Assembly: GCF_021728295.1 (NCBI RefSeq)
Contig: NZ_JAKJXE010000007.1
Coordinates: forward strand, 328,657 to 392,656
DNA length: 64,000 nucleotides
Source of the DNA: Pseudomonas petrae
Lineage (GTDB): Bacteria; Pseudomonadota; Gammaproteobacteria; Pseudomonadales; Pseudomonadaceae
Direction: 5' to 3'
Below are positions 17,420 through 26,164 of this stretch, piece by piece (the first letter of the stretch is position 1; each line of letters begins with the position of its first letter). A program made the position numbers and the translations under genes. The notes under the pieces were generated by a model. It was not told the origin of the DNA, did no database searches, and was given only the letters and a program-made list of their open reading frames with translations.

Positions 17420-19354
17420 CTACGCCCGGAACTGCCCCAGACTGGCCTTGAGTTGCGCAGCAAGCCTGTCCAGTGTTTTGCCGCTGGCGGTCGTTTCCAC
17501 CACGGCTTGCGCAGCCTTCTCGGCTTGGGCATGAATAACCTCTACCCGCCCCCGCACCGCTTGCGCGCCCTGAGCCTGATGCTCTGCCGCCCGAGTCGCC
17601 AGACCGATCGCCGCATGAACCTGCTCGACAGATACCTGCACCGACTGCTGCAGCCGCGCGCTGTCCTTCAACACCGCAAGCCCTTCCTTAGCCTGACGCC
17701 CGGCAACACCAATCGTTGCCACTGCTTCGCGCGCCCCGGACTGCAGCTTGGCGATATGTTCCTGAATGTCGCCCGTCGAGCTTTGCGTCTTGCTTGCCAA
17801 CGCGCGCACCTCATCGGCGACAACGGCGAAACCTCGACCGGTCTCGCCCGCGCGCGCTGCTTCAATGGCAGCGTTGAGGGCAAGCAGGTTGGTTTGCTCG
17901 GCGATGCCATGGATCACTTCCAGCACCACTTCAATCTGCTGGCTTTGCTGCGCCAGCCGCTCGATGACCTGGGCACCGGTCTCCACCTGCCCGGCGAGCG
18001 CCTCGATCAAGCTGCCCACCTGATTGGACGTGCGTGTGTTTTCATCGGTTGCCTGGCGAATGTCCACCACCTGCCGCAATGCTGCCTGCATCGCTTGGCT
18101 CTCGGCCTGCGCCTCGTCCGCCATCTGCGCCAGCGCTTGAAGGCTGGCAGCCACCTCATCGCGCTGCAACTCGGCCGCAGCGCCGGCACCCGCATTGCGC
18201 TTGCTCATGGCGCCAATCTCGACGCCAGTCTGCTGCGCCACATCGCCGGCCTCTCGAACGATCGGCTGCAACTTGTCGACAAAGCGGTTCACGGCCGCAG
18301 CCATGTCGCCTATTTCATCGTTGCTGTTGAGTTTGACGCGCTTGGTCAGATCGCCTTCGCCTGCCGCCAGATCATCCAGCGCACGATTGAGCAGTTGCAA
18401 GCGAAGCACGACACGGCGCCCCAGCACAATGGCCAACACCACCAGCACCCCGAGCCCCACCAGAGACAGCCCTACGCCGATTCTCCAGCGCAGCGTGGTC
18501 GCAGCCTCCTGCACAGCGGAGCTGGTATTGGTTGCCATCGCGGTGGCCGACGATTGCGCCGTTTGCAGACGCGAGCGCAACGCGGCAGAGCTCTCGGCCG
18601 CAGCGCCGCCAAGACTTTCCGAGACCAACTGATCGCTGCTGCCGATTAACGCAATGAAGCGCTTGTCCAGCGCCACCAGATTCTCTTCTACCGAAGTGGT
18701 CGAGACGCCCATGCGGACTTTGCCGATCTCGACGCCGTTGGGGCTGATCGATGCTTCGACGTAATACACCGAAGGGTCTTTCTGCGCCGCGTTCAGGACC
18801 TTGTCCATGGCGCGCTCGCCCTCACCTTTCGCCAGCAGGGCCTTGATCGATTCGTTCTCGCGGTTGAGGTAACGCGTCAGGTGCTCGCCCTGAGCATCGT
18901 CGTAGACCACGAACAGCACGTTCGGATTGCGTTGCGCACGGCGCGCGAACTCCGACAGCGTCGGCGTATCGCCATCCCACATCGCCCGCGGTGCGACAGC
19001 AGCCAACAGCTCGGCCATGTCCGTCGCTGAATCCTGAAGGTCTTTCTCCAGCGTCGCACGCAGTTGCTTCTGTTCATCTTTCAGACGCGTCGACAGGCCG
19101 GCGCTCAGGCGCTGACGTGTATTTTGCGAAAGACTGTCCAAGCTGGACGTTACATCACGGCTCGCCTGTTCCAGTTCGCCGGTCAAGTGTTGCGAATCTA
19201 CACTCAGGCGCGCCGCCAGCTCAGCTTCGAGCGCAGTGACGGTGCTCCGAGTGAGGGCGACGGCAACCAGCACCTGCACCAGAAGGGCGATACCAAGAGC
19301 AATGAATACAGGCCGCAGCAAGCGGCTGCGCAAAAGAGAAGTAACGGCCGACAC
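17420..19354 (-). CDS. Methyl-accepting chemotaxis protein
   Basis: The 644-residue product has membrane helices at about 13-35 and 288-312 enclosing a roughly 250-residue periplasmic domain (coiled segments plus a region resembling a double-Cache-like sensor, assignment uncertain). A HAMP domain (about 313-365) and a cytoplasmic signalling coiled coil follow, with the conserved tip EQTNLLALNAAIEAARAGE (about 483-505). No C-terminal CheR/CheB pentapeptide is present. The ligand cannot be told from sequence. The GTG at 19354 with GGGGGA upstream gives a proper start; the 40-residue upstream extension is out of character. In P. aeruginosa purA directly follows the tRNA-Leu genes, so this gene looks like an accessory addition (synteny knowledge). 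Confidence 0.88.
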   Translation of the reverse strand: MSAVTSLLRSRLLRPVFIALGIALLVQVLVAVALTRSTVTALEAELAARLSVDSQHLTGELEQASRDVTSSLDSLSQNTRQRLSAGLSTRLKDEQKQLRATLEKDLQDSATDMAELLAAVAPRAMWDGDTPTLSEFARRAQRNPNVLFVVYDDAQGEHLTRYLNRENESIKALLAKGEGERAMDKVLNAAQKDPSVYYVEASISPNGVEIGKVRMGVSTTSVEENLVALDKRFIALIGSSDQLVSESLGGAAAESSAALRSRLQTAQSSATAMATNTSSAVQEAATTLRWRIGVGLSLVGLGVLVVLAIVLGRRVVLRLQLLNRALDDLAAGEGDLTKRVKLNSNDEIGDMAAAVNRFVDKLQPIVREAGDVAQQTGVEIGAMSKRNAGAGAAAELQRDEVAASLQALAQMADEAQAESQAMQAALRQVVDIRQATDENTRTSNQVGSLIEALAGQVETGAQVIERLAQQSQQIEVVLEVIHGIAEQTNLLALNAAIEAARAGETGRGFAVVADEVRALASKTQSSTGDIQEHIAKLQSGAREAVATIGVAGRQAKEGLAVLKDSARLQQSVQVSVEQVHAAIGLATRAAEHQAQGAQAVRGRVEVIHAQAEKAAQAVVETTASGKTLDRLAAQLKASLGQFRA

Positions 19355-19467
19355 AGGAGATCCCCCACAACACACGCCATTAAAATGATGGCATCGCGTA
19401 ATACGTGGAATCACAGCAAGGGTCGTGCCGCAGTGGTGGGTTTGATTGGAGGTGAGAGCCAACAGGC

Positions 19468-19501
19468 AAAACAAAGGGCCGCCGAGGCGACCCTTTGTTT
19501 T
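19468..19501 (-). terminator. purA terminator
   Basis: AAAACAAAGGG (19468-19478) pairs with CCCTTTGTTTT (19491-19501) around a GC-rich inner loop that can also pair (GCC/GGC). The minus strand ends in a T-run. It lies 16 bases after the purA stop. Confidence 0.85.
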
Positions 19502-19516
19502 GGTTTCAACGACTTA

Positions 19517-20809
19517 TCAATCGAACGGATGACGCAGAACGATCGTCTCGTTGCGATCAGGGCCCGTCGAAATAATGTCGATCGGTGCGCCGACCAGCTC
19601 TTCAAGGCGCTTGATGTAAGCACGAGCGTTGGCAGGCAGCTCTTCGAGGGTCTTGGCGCCCAGGGTCGATTCCGACCAGCCCGGCACTTCTTCGTATACC
19701 GGCTCCAGGCCGATGTAGCTGTCAGCGTCGGTCGGTGCATCGATTACTGCACCGTTCTCGTTCTTGTAGCCCACGCAGATGTTGATGGTCTCAAGACCGT
19801 CAAGCACGTCCAGCTTGGTCAGGCAGATGCCCGAGATGCTGTTGACGTCGATGGCGCGGCGCAGGATAACGGCGTCGAACCAGCCACAGCGACGCGCACG
19901 GCCAGTGGTTGCACCGAACTCGTGGCCACGCTTGGCCAGGAACGCGCCGACGTCGTCGAACAGCTCAGTCGGGAACGGACCCGAACCCACGCGAGTGGTG
20001 TAGGCCTTGGTGATGCCCAGGATGTAGTCCAGGTACATCGGACCCATGCCCGAACCGGTGGCGATGCCGCCCGCAGTGGTGTTCGAACTGGTGACGTACG
20101 GGTAGGTACCGTGGTCGATGTCCAGCAACGAACCCTGGGCACCTTCGAACATGATGTCTTTGCCGGCGCGACGCATTTCGTGCAGCGTTGCGGTCACGTC
20201 GAGCATCATCGGCTTGAGCAGCTCGGCGTATTCCATGCACTCGTCGAGTGTCTTCTGGAAGTCGATCGCCGGCTCTTTGTAGTAATTGACCAGAACGAAG
20301 TTGTGGTAATCCAGTAGCTCGCCCAGCTTGGCGGCGAAGCGCTCGCGGTGGAACAGATCACCGATGCGCAAACCACGACGCGCAACCTTGTCTTCGTAGG
20401 CCGGGCCGATGCCACGACCGGTCGTGCCTATCTTGTGCTCGCCACGGGCCTTTTCACGGGCCTGATCAAGGGCCACGTGGTAGGACAGGATCAGCGGGCA
20501 GGACGGGCTGATGCGCAGACGCTCGCGCACCGGAATGCCTTTCTCTTCCAGCTTGGTGATTTCGCGCATGAGTGCATCAGGCGCGACGACCACACCGTTG
20601 CCGATCAGGCACTGCACGCCTTCGCGCAGGACGCCGGACGGAATCAGGTGCAGGACGGTTTTTTCGCCGTCGATCACCAGTGTGTGGCCAGCGTTGTGGC
20701 CGCCTTGGTAGCGCACTACCGCGGTTGCATGTTCGGTCAGCAGATCAACGATCTTGCCTTTGCCCTCATCACCCCATTGGGTGCCCAGGACTACGACATT
20801 CTTACCCAT
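19517..20809 (-). CDS. purA: Adenylosuccinate synthetase
   Basis: This 430-residue enzyme condenses IMP and aspartate with GTP to make adenylosuccinate, the first committed step to AMP. The N-terminal P-loop GTQWGDEGKGKIVDLL and GGHNAGHTL are diagnostic; TTGRGIGPAYEDK and the C-terminal GPDRNETI also fit. Length equals other Pseudomonas PurA proteins. The ATG at 20809 (MGKNVVVLG) is chosen over the frame's upstream start. It follows hisZ on the same strand with a 54-base gap, an arrangement conserved in the genus. Confidence 0.98.
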   Translation of the reverse strand: MGKNVVVLGTQWGDEGKGKIVDLLTEHATAVVRYQGGHNAGHTLVIDGEKTVLHLIPSGVLREGVQCLIGNGVVVAPDALMREITKLEEKGIPVRERLRISPSCPLILSYHVALDQAREKARGEHKIGTTGRGIGPAYEDKVARRGLRIGDLFHRERFAAKLGELLDYHNFVLVNYYKEPAIDFQKTLDECMEYAELLKPMMLDVTATLHEMRRAGKDIMFEGAQGSLLDIDHGTYPYVTSSNTTAGGIATGSGMGPMYLDYILGITKAYTTRVGSGPFPTELFDDVGAFLAKRGHEFGATTGRARRCGWFDAVILRRAIDVNSISGICLTKLDVLDGLETINICVGYKNENGAVIDAPTDADSYIGLEPVYEEVPGWSESTLGAKTLEELPANARAYIKRLEELVGAPIDIISTGPDRNETIVLRHPFD

Positions 20810-20863
20810 AACACTTGTCCTCATTCGCGCAAACTTGGTGCCGGCAGCGGCCGGCGGGGAAAC

Positions 20864-22051
20864 TCAAGAGGCCAGCGGCATTACCTGCCAACGCTCGCCC
20901 TGCTGAATCAATTGCCGATCGCAGTCGGCGTCTTGCGCCGCTGAAACCGGTTGGCCTGGCAACGCCTGAACCACGCGCTGACCTTCAGCGCGCAGCTGAC
21001 AGACCTTTTGCCACAGCGCCGCATCAGTGCTGTCCGGCATCCAGATACCGCCAGACGGTAGCTCGATCTGCGCCTGACCGCGTGTCACCAGGGTTTTCAA
21101 ATCGGTGGAAAATCCCGTTGCCGGGCGGGCACGACCGAAGTCGGCACCAATGTCATCGTACCGACCGCCCTGGGCGATCGATTGGCCAACACCGGGGACG
21201 AACACCGCAAACACCACACCGGTGTGGTAGTGGTAGCCGCGCAATTCGCCGAGGTCAAAGTACAACGGTAGCTCAGGAAACCGCGCCGACAGACGTTCGG
21301 CGATCTCCTGCAGATCATCCAGCGCTTCAATGACCGGCGCCGGCGCATTCGCCAGACGGTCGCGCGCCTGTGCCAACACGCTACGGTCACCACACAGATC
21401 CACCAGCGCGCGCAGCATGCTGGACACATCGGCCGGCAGCCCTTCGGTCAACGCAATGACCTCGTCGATGGCTTTGCGCTGGAGTGCATCAAACAGCTGT
21501 TGCTCGACTTCGCCGGATAACCCGGCGGCACGGGCAAGACCGCGGTAAATCCCGACGTGTCCCAGGTCCATATGGACGTCCGGCACATCAGCCAGTTGCA
21601 GCATCGCCAGCATGAGGCTGATGACTTCGACGTCACTGCTCGGGCTCGCATCGCCGTACAGCTCGGCGCCCAGCTGGATCGGGCTGCGCGAGGACGACAA
21701 TGCACGTGGCTGGGCATGCAGCACGCTGCCAGCGTAGCAGAGACGGCTTGGGCCTTCGCGACGCAGGGTGTGGGCATCGATGCGGGCGACCTGCGGCGTG
21801 ATATCCGCGCGAAAACCCATCTGCCGACCTGATTGCGGGTCGACCACTTTGAAGGTGCGCAAATCCAGATCCTGGCCCGCACCGGTGAGCAGCGATTCGA
21901 GGTATTCGATGTGCGGGGTCACGACAAACTCGTAGCCCCAGCTCTGAAACAGATCCAGCACCTGACGACGCGCGACTTCAATGCGCGCAGCTTCCGGCGG
22001 CAGTACTTCTTCGATGCCATCCGGCAGCAGCCAGCGGTCAACCGTTGCCAT
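20864..22051 (-). CDS. hisZ: ATP phosphoribosyltransferase regulatory subunit
   Basis: The 395-residue HisZ is a class II aminoacyl-tRNA-synthetase-like paralogue of HisRS without aminoacylation activity; it forms the hetero-octameric ATP phosphoribosyltransferase with short-form HisG, the first step of histidine synthesis. Visible features are DRWLLPDGIEEVLPPEA, the motif-2-like FRADITPQVAR and LCYAGSVLHAQP, and the HisS-like GGRYDDIGADFGR. hisG is not in the window, which is normal for Pseudomonas. It is encoded just upstream of purA. Confidence 0.95.
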   Translation of the reverse strand: MATVDRWLLPDGIEEVLPPEAARIEVARRQVLDLFQSWGYEFVVTPHIEYLESLLTGAGQDLDLRTFKVVDPQSGRQMGFRADITPQVARIDAHTLRREGPSRLCYAGSVLHAQPRALSSSRSPIQLGAELYGDASPSSDVEVISLMLAMLQLADVPDVHMDLGHVGIYRGLARAAGLSGEVEQQLFDALQRKAIDEVIALTEGLPADVSSMLRALVDLCGDRSVLAQARDRLANAPAPVIEALDDLQEIAERLSARFPELPLYFDLGELRGYHYHTGVVFAVFVPGVGQSIAQGGRYDDIGADFGRARPATGFSTDLKTLVTRGQAQIELPSGGIWMPDSTDAALWQKVCQLRAEGQRVVQALPGQPVSAAQDADCDRQLIQQGERWQVMPLAS

Positions 22052-22234
22052 TACGCCTTTCCCCTATGATCCGGGCGGCCGGCCCTTGGGCAAGCCTTGA
22101 GTGAAGCAGACAGCATTCTGCGGACGCAGGGCAAGGAAAGCTCGCCTGCCTAATGCGCCGCAATTGCGTGAACACCGTCCTCGAAAAAACTGCCGCTCAC
22201 GGAATACGTCACGGCCAATCAATCGTGCAGACGC

Positions 22235-22258
22235 AAAAAAGCCGGGAATTTCCCGGCT
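22235..22258 (-). terminator. hflC operon terminator
   Basis: On the minus strand AGCCGGGA and TCCCGGCT (22258-22251 and 22247-22240) form an 8-bp stem with a 3-base loop followed by TTTTTT (22240-22235). It lies about 85 bases past the hflC stop. The remainder of the 290-base gap 22052-22341 holds the hairpin at 22287-22327 and no gene. Confidence 0.85.
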
Positions 22259-22286
22259 GCCGCATCATACACACGTTTTGTCGCGC

Positions 22287-22327
22287 GATCACCCCGACGG
22301 GCAGTTTTGCCGCCCGGCGGAGTGATC
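22287..22327 (-). other. Long imperfect hairpin directly after hflC
   Basis: GATCAC/GTGATC, CCG/CGG and CGGGC/GCCCG pairs, separated by single mismatches, form a 41-base hairpin 15 bases after the hflC stop and ahead of the U-tract terminator. It has no U-tract of its own. A 3'-end stabilising role for hflKC mRNA is possible (inference). Confidence 0.5.
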
Positions 22328-22341
22328 AAGTGCTGATGCGA

Positions 22342-23211
22342 TTACGGCTTGGATTTTTGCAGGTAGCGGAAAAACTCGCTGCTTGGGTCCAGCACCATTA
22401 CGTCGCTTTTGTTGGCGAAGCTTTCACGGTAGGCGCGAAGGCTACGGTAGAACGCGTAGAACTCCTGATCCTGACCGTAGGCCTTGGAGTAGATCGCGGA
22501 CGCTTGAGCATCACCATCACCGCGTGCCTCTTCAGACTCGCGATACGCTTCAGCCAACAGAACGCGGCGCTGACGATCGGCATCGGCACGGATGCCTTCA
22601 GCCAGCTCGTTACCCTTGGCGCGATGCTCGCGGGCTTCACGCTCACGCTCGGTGCTCATACGCTCGAACACGCTGCGGTTCACTTCCTTCGGCAGATCGA
22701 TAGCCTTGACCCGAACATCGACAACTTCGATGCCCAGCTCTTTGCCGGCCATGGTGTTGAGCGACGCAGTGATGTCAGCCATCAGCGCGTCACGCTCACC
22801 CGAAACCACCTCGTGCAGGGTGCGCTTACCGAACTGGTCACGCAGACCGGACTCAAGACGACGAGAGAGACGCTCATCGGCAATCTGCTTCAGGCCGGAT
22901 GTGGCGGTGTAGAAACGCTCAGCGTCCTTCACGCGCCATTTGGCATAGGCATCAACCATTACGGCTTTCTTTTCCAGCGTCAGGAAACGCTGAGTCGGCG
23001 CATCAAGGGTCATCAAGCGACCATCGAACTTGCGGACCTGATTCACGTAAGGAATCTTCACGTGCAGGCCTGGCGAAACATCTGCCTGAACCACACGGCC
23101 GAATTGCAGCAGCACCGCTCGCTCGGTCTGAGCGACGATGTAGAAGCTGTTCCATGCGACCACGGCCAACACGACGCAGACAATCAGGGCAACCAGAGAT
23201 TTATTGCTCAT
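22342..23211 (-). CDS. hflC: Protease modulator HflC
   Basis: The 289-residue SPFH/band-7 protein partners HflK to form a large membrane complex that encloses and modulates the FtsH protease. It has an N-terminal membrane anchor (about residues 7-24, VALIVCVVLAVVAWNSFY), the SPFH domain (VLLQFGRVVQADVSPGLHVKIP) and a long coiled coil rich in Glu/Arg/Ala. The ATG at 23211 overlaps the hflK stop by one base (TGATG), so synthesis of the two subunits is coupled. Confidence 0.97.
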   Translation of the reverse strand: MSNKSLVALIVCVVLAVVAWNSFYIVAQTERAVLLQFGRVVQADVSPGLHVKIPYVNQVRKFDGRLMTLDAPTQRFLTLEKKAVMVDAYAKWRVKDAERFYTATSGLKQIADERLSRRLESGLRDQFGKRTLHEVVSGERDALMADITASLNTMAGKELGIEVVDVRVKAIDLPKEVNRSVFERMSTEREREAREHRAKGNELAEGIRADADRQRRVLLAEAYRESEEARGDGDAQASAIYSKAYGQDQEFYAFYRSLRAYRESFANKSDVMVLDPSSEFFRYLQKSKP

Positions 23212-24389
23212 CAGCGAGTCTCCCTAGTGCGCGTGTCACGCTGCTGTTGCATATCCGCTGCCCGTGAGCCCGGGTCTGCCGGTGCCGCAGCAGCGCCGCC
23301 GGTAGACGAATTGGAACCGTTACGGCTGCTATCGATCATTTTGTCCAACGGCAGATAAAGCAGGTTGTTCTGACCTTTGTCGCCGGTCACGAGTACCTTG
23401 CTGGTGTTGCTGAAGACTTCCTGCATGGTGTCCAGATACAGACGCTCACGCGTGACTTCCGGTGCCTTGCGGTATTCGGCGACCAGCTTGGTAAAGCGAT
23501 CTGCCTCACCCTTGGCCCGAGAAACCACTTCATCGCGATAGCCGTTAGCGTCTTCGACGATACGCTGAGCCTGACCCCGCGCTTCCGGGATCACACCGTT
23601 GGCGTAGGTTTCAGCCTGGTTACGTGAGCGCTGCTCGTCTTCACGGGCGCGGATCACGTCATCGAACGCTTCCTGGACTTCGCGCGGCGCCGCAGCGCTC
23701 TGCACGTTGACCTGAGTCACCGTGATGCCGGTGCGATAGGTATCGAGGAAGCGCTGCAACCGCTCCTTGATTTCGCTGGCCATCAACTCACGACCTTCAG
23801 TCAGCACCTGATCCATGGCGGTCGAACCGACCACATGACGCAAGGCACTTTCGGTCGCATGCTGCAGGCTGACTTCAGGCTGATCAACGTTCAGTACGAA
23901 GTCCTGCAGATTGGTGATCTTGTATTGCACGGTCAGTGGCACTTCGACGATGTTCTCGTCTTCGGTGAGCATCTGGCCTTGCTTGCTGTACGCACGTTCG
24001 CGCGTCACGTTTTCAAGGTACTTGCGATCGAATGGCGGGAAATAGATGTTCAGACCCGGCCCGACGGTTTCGTAGTACTTGCCGAAGCGCAGCACAACGG
24101 CCTGCTCCTGCTCGTCGACCACGTAGATTGCGTTGTACAGCCAGATTGCGAGCAGCACGACCAGACCGATGCCGAGCAGGCCGAGGCCACCGCCCTTGCT
24201 CGATCCACCGCCGCTGCCGCCGCCATCGCCACTGCGTTTCTTGCCACCACCGAACAACCCATTCAGGCTTTCCTGCAGCTTACGGAAGGCCTCGTCGAGA
24301 TCCGGTGGCCCCTTGCGGTCGCCGCCCTTGCGCTTACCACCCCAAGGATCCTGATTATTCGAGTTGCCACCCGGCTCATTCCAAGCCAT
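23211..24389 (-). CDS. hflK: Protease modulator HflK
   Basis: The 392-residue product has a Gly/Lys-rich cytoplasmic N-terminus (MAWNEPGGNSNNQDPWGG, then a GGGSGGGS-type stretch), one membrane helix (LLGIGLVVLLAIWLYNAIY), the SPFH domain (EQAVVLRFGKYYETVGPGLN) and coiled coil. It forms the HflKC assembly with HflC around FtsH. The ATG at 24389 is the family start. The gene lies in the conserved hfq-hflX-hflK-hflC order, 96 bases after hflX. Confidence 0.97.
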   Translation of the reverse strand: MAWNEPGGNSNNQDPWGGKRKGGDRKGPPDLDEAFRKLQESLNGLFGGGKKRSGDGGGSGGGSSKGGGLGLLGIGLVVLLAIWLYNAIYVVDEQEQAVVLRFGKYYETVGPGLNIYFPPFDRKYLENVTRERAYSKQGQMLTEDENIVEVPLTVQYKITNLQDFVLNVDQPEVSLQHATESALRHVVGSTAMDQVLTEGRELMASEIKERLQRFLDTYRTGITVTQVNVQSAAAPREVQEAFDDVIRAREDEQRSRNQAETYANGVIPEARGQAQRIVEDANGYRDEVVSRAKGEADRFTKLVAEYRKAPEVTRERLYLDTMQEVFSNTSKVLVTGDKGQNNLLYLPLDKMIDSSRNGSNSSTGGAAAAPADPGSRAADMQQQRDTRTRETR

Positions 24390-24485
24390 AGCGCTCTCCA
24401 TCTGATAAAGCAAAGACGCGCCCGCGGCGCGCCGACCAATGCTACAGAATGCCCGTCAAAGCGGTACAACCGCTTTGTCAGGCTT

Positions 24486-25787
24486 TTATTGCAAAGTGTG
24501 TTGCTCGATGAATTCCAGCGGCTGCAGTCCTTCGCGACTCACCAGGCGATTGAATTCAACTCGGGGTAACCGAACAGCCAAAAGACTCTGGCCTTCTTCG
24601 TCGTGTTCTTCGCTCTGCACCGCACCCAGGTTGAAAAACTGGGCACGCAACCGGGCGAACTCCTGCGTCAGGCGCAGCGTCCCCACAAAGAGGTCATTGC
24701 CCAACACTTCGGCGATGGCTTGCTTGAGCAAATCCAGACCACGCCCGTCACGGGCAGAGACCCAGACCCGCTGCGGCTTGCCATCGGCATCGCGTTGAAT
24801 CTGCGGCTCGACCCCTTCGAGCAGATCGAGTTTGTTATAGACCTCAAGCATCGGCAAGTCCTGGGCGCCAATCTCGCCCAGCACCGCCATGACCTGCTCG
24901 ATCTGCTCAAGGCGATCGGGCTCGTGAGCGTCGATCACATGCAACAGCAGATCGGAGTTGCTCGACTCTTCGAGCGTAGCCCGAAAGGCCTCGACCAGCT
25001 TGTGCGGCAAATGGCGGATGAAACCCACCGTATCGGCCAGCACAATCGGCCCGAGGTCTTTGACTTCAAGGCGGCGCAGGGTCGGGTCGAGGGTCGCAAA
25101 CAGTTGATCGGCCGCGTAGACGTCGGAGTCGGTCACCGCATTGAACAGCGTTGACTTGCCTGCGTTGGTGTAGCCGACGATCGAAACCGTAGGGATGTCG
25201 GCGCGGGTGCGGCCACGACGGGCCTGATCGCGCTGACTGCGGACTTTTTCAAGCCGACCCTTGATCTGACGCAAGCGCACACGCAACAGCCGTCGGTCCG
25301 TTTCAAGCTGGGTTTCACCCGGACCGCGCAGACCGATACCGCCGCCCTGACGCTCAAGGTGAGTCCAGCCACGGACCAGCCGCGTACTCATGTGCTCAAG
25401 CTGGGCCAGTTCGACCTGCAGCTTGCCTTCATGGGTACGCGCCCGCTGGGCGAAGATGTCGAGAATCAGGCCCGTACGGTCAAGCACGCGACACTCGAAG
25501 ACACGTTCGAGGTTACGTTCCTGACTGGGTGTAAGGACATGATTGAAGATGACGATATCTGACTTTTCGGTTTTGACCAGGTCGCGTAACTCCTCGACCT
25601 TGCCGCTGCCTACCAGATACTTGGCCGTTGGCCGATGCCTTGGCACGTTGACGAACGAGACAATATCGGCGCCGGCCGACAGCGCCAGTTCCCTGAACTC
25701 CTGCGGATCTTCGCGCGCCTCAGGGTCCTGACCATCCAAGTGAACGAGGATCGCCCGCTCACCACCACTGTGGCGCTCAAAGAACAA
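24486..25787 (-). CDS. hflX: GTPase HflX
   Basis: The 433-residue ribosome-associated GTPase splits or rescues stalled 70S ribosomes, for example after heat stress. The N-terminal HflX domain includes a glycine-rich RQGGGIGLRGPGETQLETDRR segment; the GTPase domain has G1 GYTNAGKST (about 204-212), the switch and G3 DTVGFIRHLPHKL, and G4 NKLD. The start is a TTG at 25787 with TAGGAG eight bases upstream; no in-frame ATG fits the family N-terminus (MFFERHSGGERAILVHL). The start is only 12 bases after the hfq stop. Confidence 0.96.
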   Translation of the reverse strand: MFFERHSGGERAILVHLDGQDPEAREDPQEFRELALSAGADIVSFVNVPRHRPTAKYLVGSGKVEELRDLVKTEKSDIVIFNHVLTPSQERNLERVFECRVLDRTGLILDIFAQRARTHEGKLQVELAQLEHMSTRLVRGWTHLERQGGGIGLRGPGETQLETDRRLLRVRLRQIKGRLEKVRSQRDQARRGRTRADIPTVSIVGYTNAGKSTLFNAVTDSDVYAADQLFATLDPTLRRLEVKDLGPIVLADTVGFIRHLPHKLVEAFRATLEESSNSDLLLHVIDAHEPDRLEQIEQVMAVLGEIGAQDLPMLEVYNKLDLLEGVEPQIQRDADGKPQRVWVSARDGRGLDLLKQAIAEVLGNDLFVGTLRLTQEFARLRAQFFNLGAVQSEEHDEEGQSLLAVRLPRVEFNRLVSREGLQPLEFIEQHTLQ

Positions 25788-25799
25788 AGCAGACTCCTA

Positions 25800-26060
25800 T
25801 CAGGCGTTACCTGGCTCGGCGTCAGCCTGCTCGGATTCGGTAGCGCTTGGCAGACGAATCGGGCGGACGGGAACGACAGTCGAGATGGCGTGTTTGTAGA
25901 CCATTTGGCTGACAGTGTTCTTCAGCAAAATAACGAACTGGTCAAAGGATTCGATAGTGCCTTGCAGCTTGATACCGTTTACCAGGTAGATCGAAACCCC
26001 AACCTTTTCTTTACGCAAAGTGTTCAGGTAAGGGTCTTGTAGCGAATGCCCTTTTGACAT
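25800..26060 (-). CDS. hfq: RNA chaperone Hfq
   Basis: The 86-residue Sm-like protein begins MSKGHSLQDPYLNTLRKE and contains the Sm1 core VSIYLVNGIKLQGTIESFD and the Sm2 motif VYKHAISTVVP. It forms the hexamer that pairs small RNAs with mRNAs and, in Pseudomonas, works with Crc in catabolite repression. The C-terminal tail (PSATESEQADAEPGNA) is short, as usual in the genus. AAAGGAG precedes the ATG at 26060. Confidence 0.99.
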   Translation of the reverse strand: MSKGHSLQDPYLNTLRKEKVGVSIYLVNGIKLQGTIESFDQFVILLKNTVSQMVYKHAISTVVPVRPIRLPSATESEQADAEPGNA

Positions 26061-26164
26061 GTGCCGCACTCCTTTAAGGATCAATAGAATAAATTCGAAA
26101 ACATTGGCTTGGGCCGCTACCTCCCGAAGGCTATCCCCCAAGGATAGACGGCTATTGCAAGGAC

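Noticed and set aside
22052..22341. Small DUF2065 protein gene expected between hisZ and hflC
   Set aside because: I read the minus strand through this gap and saw no short membrane-protein frame; only hairpins and spacer.
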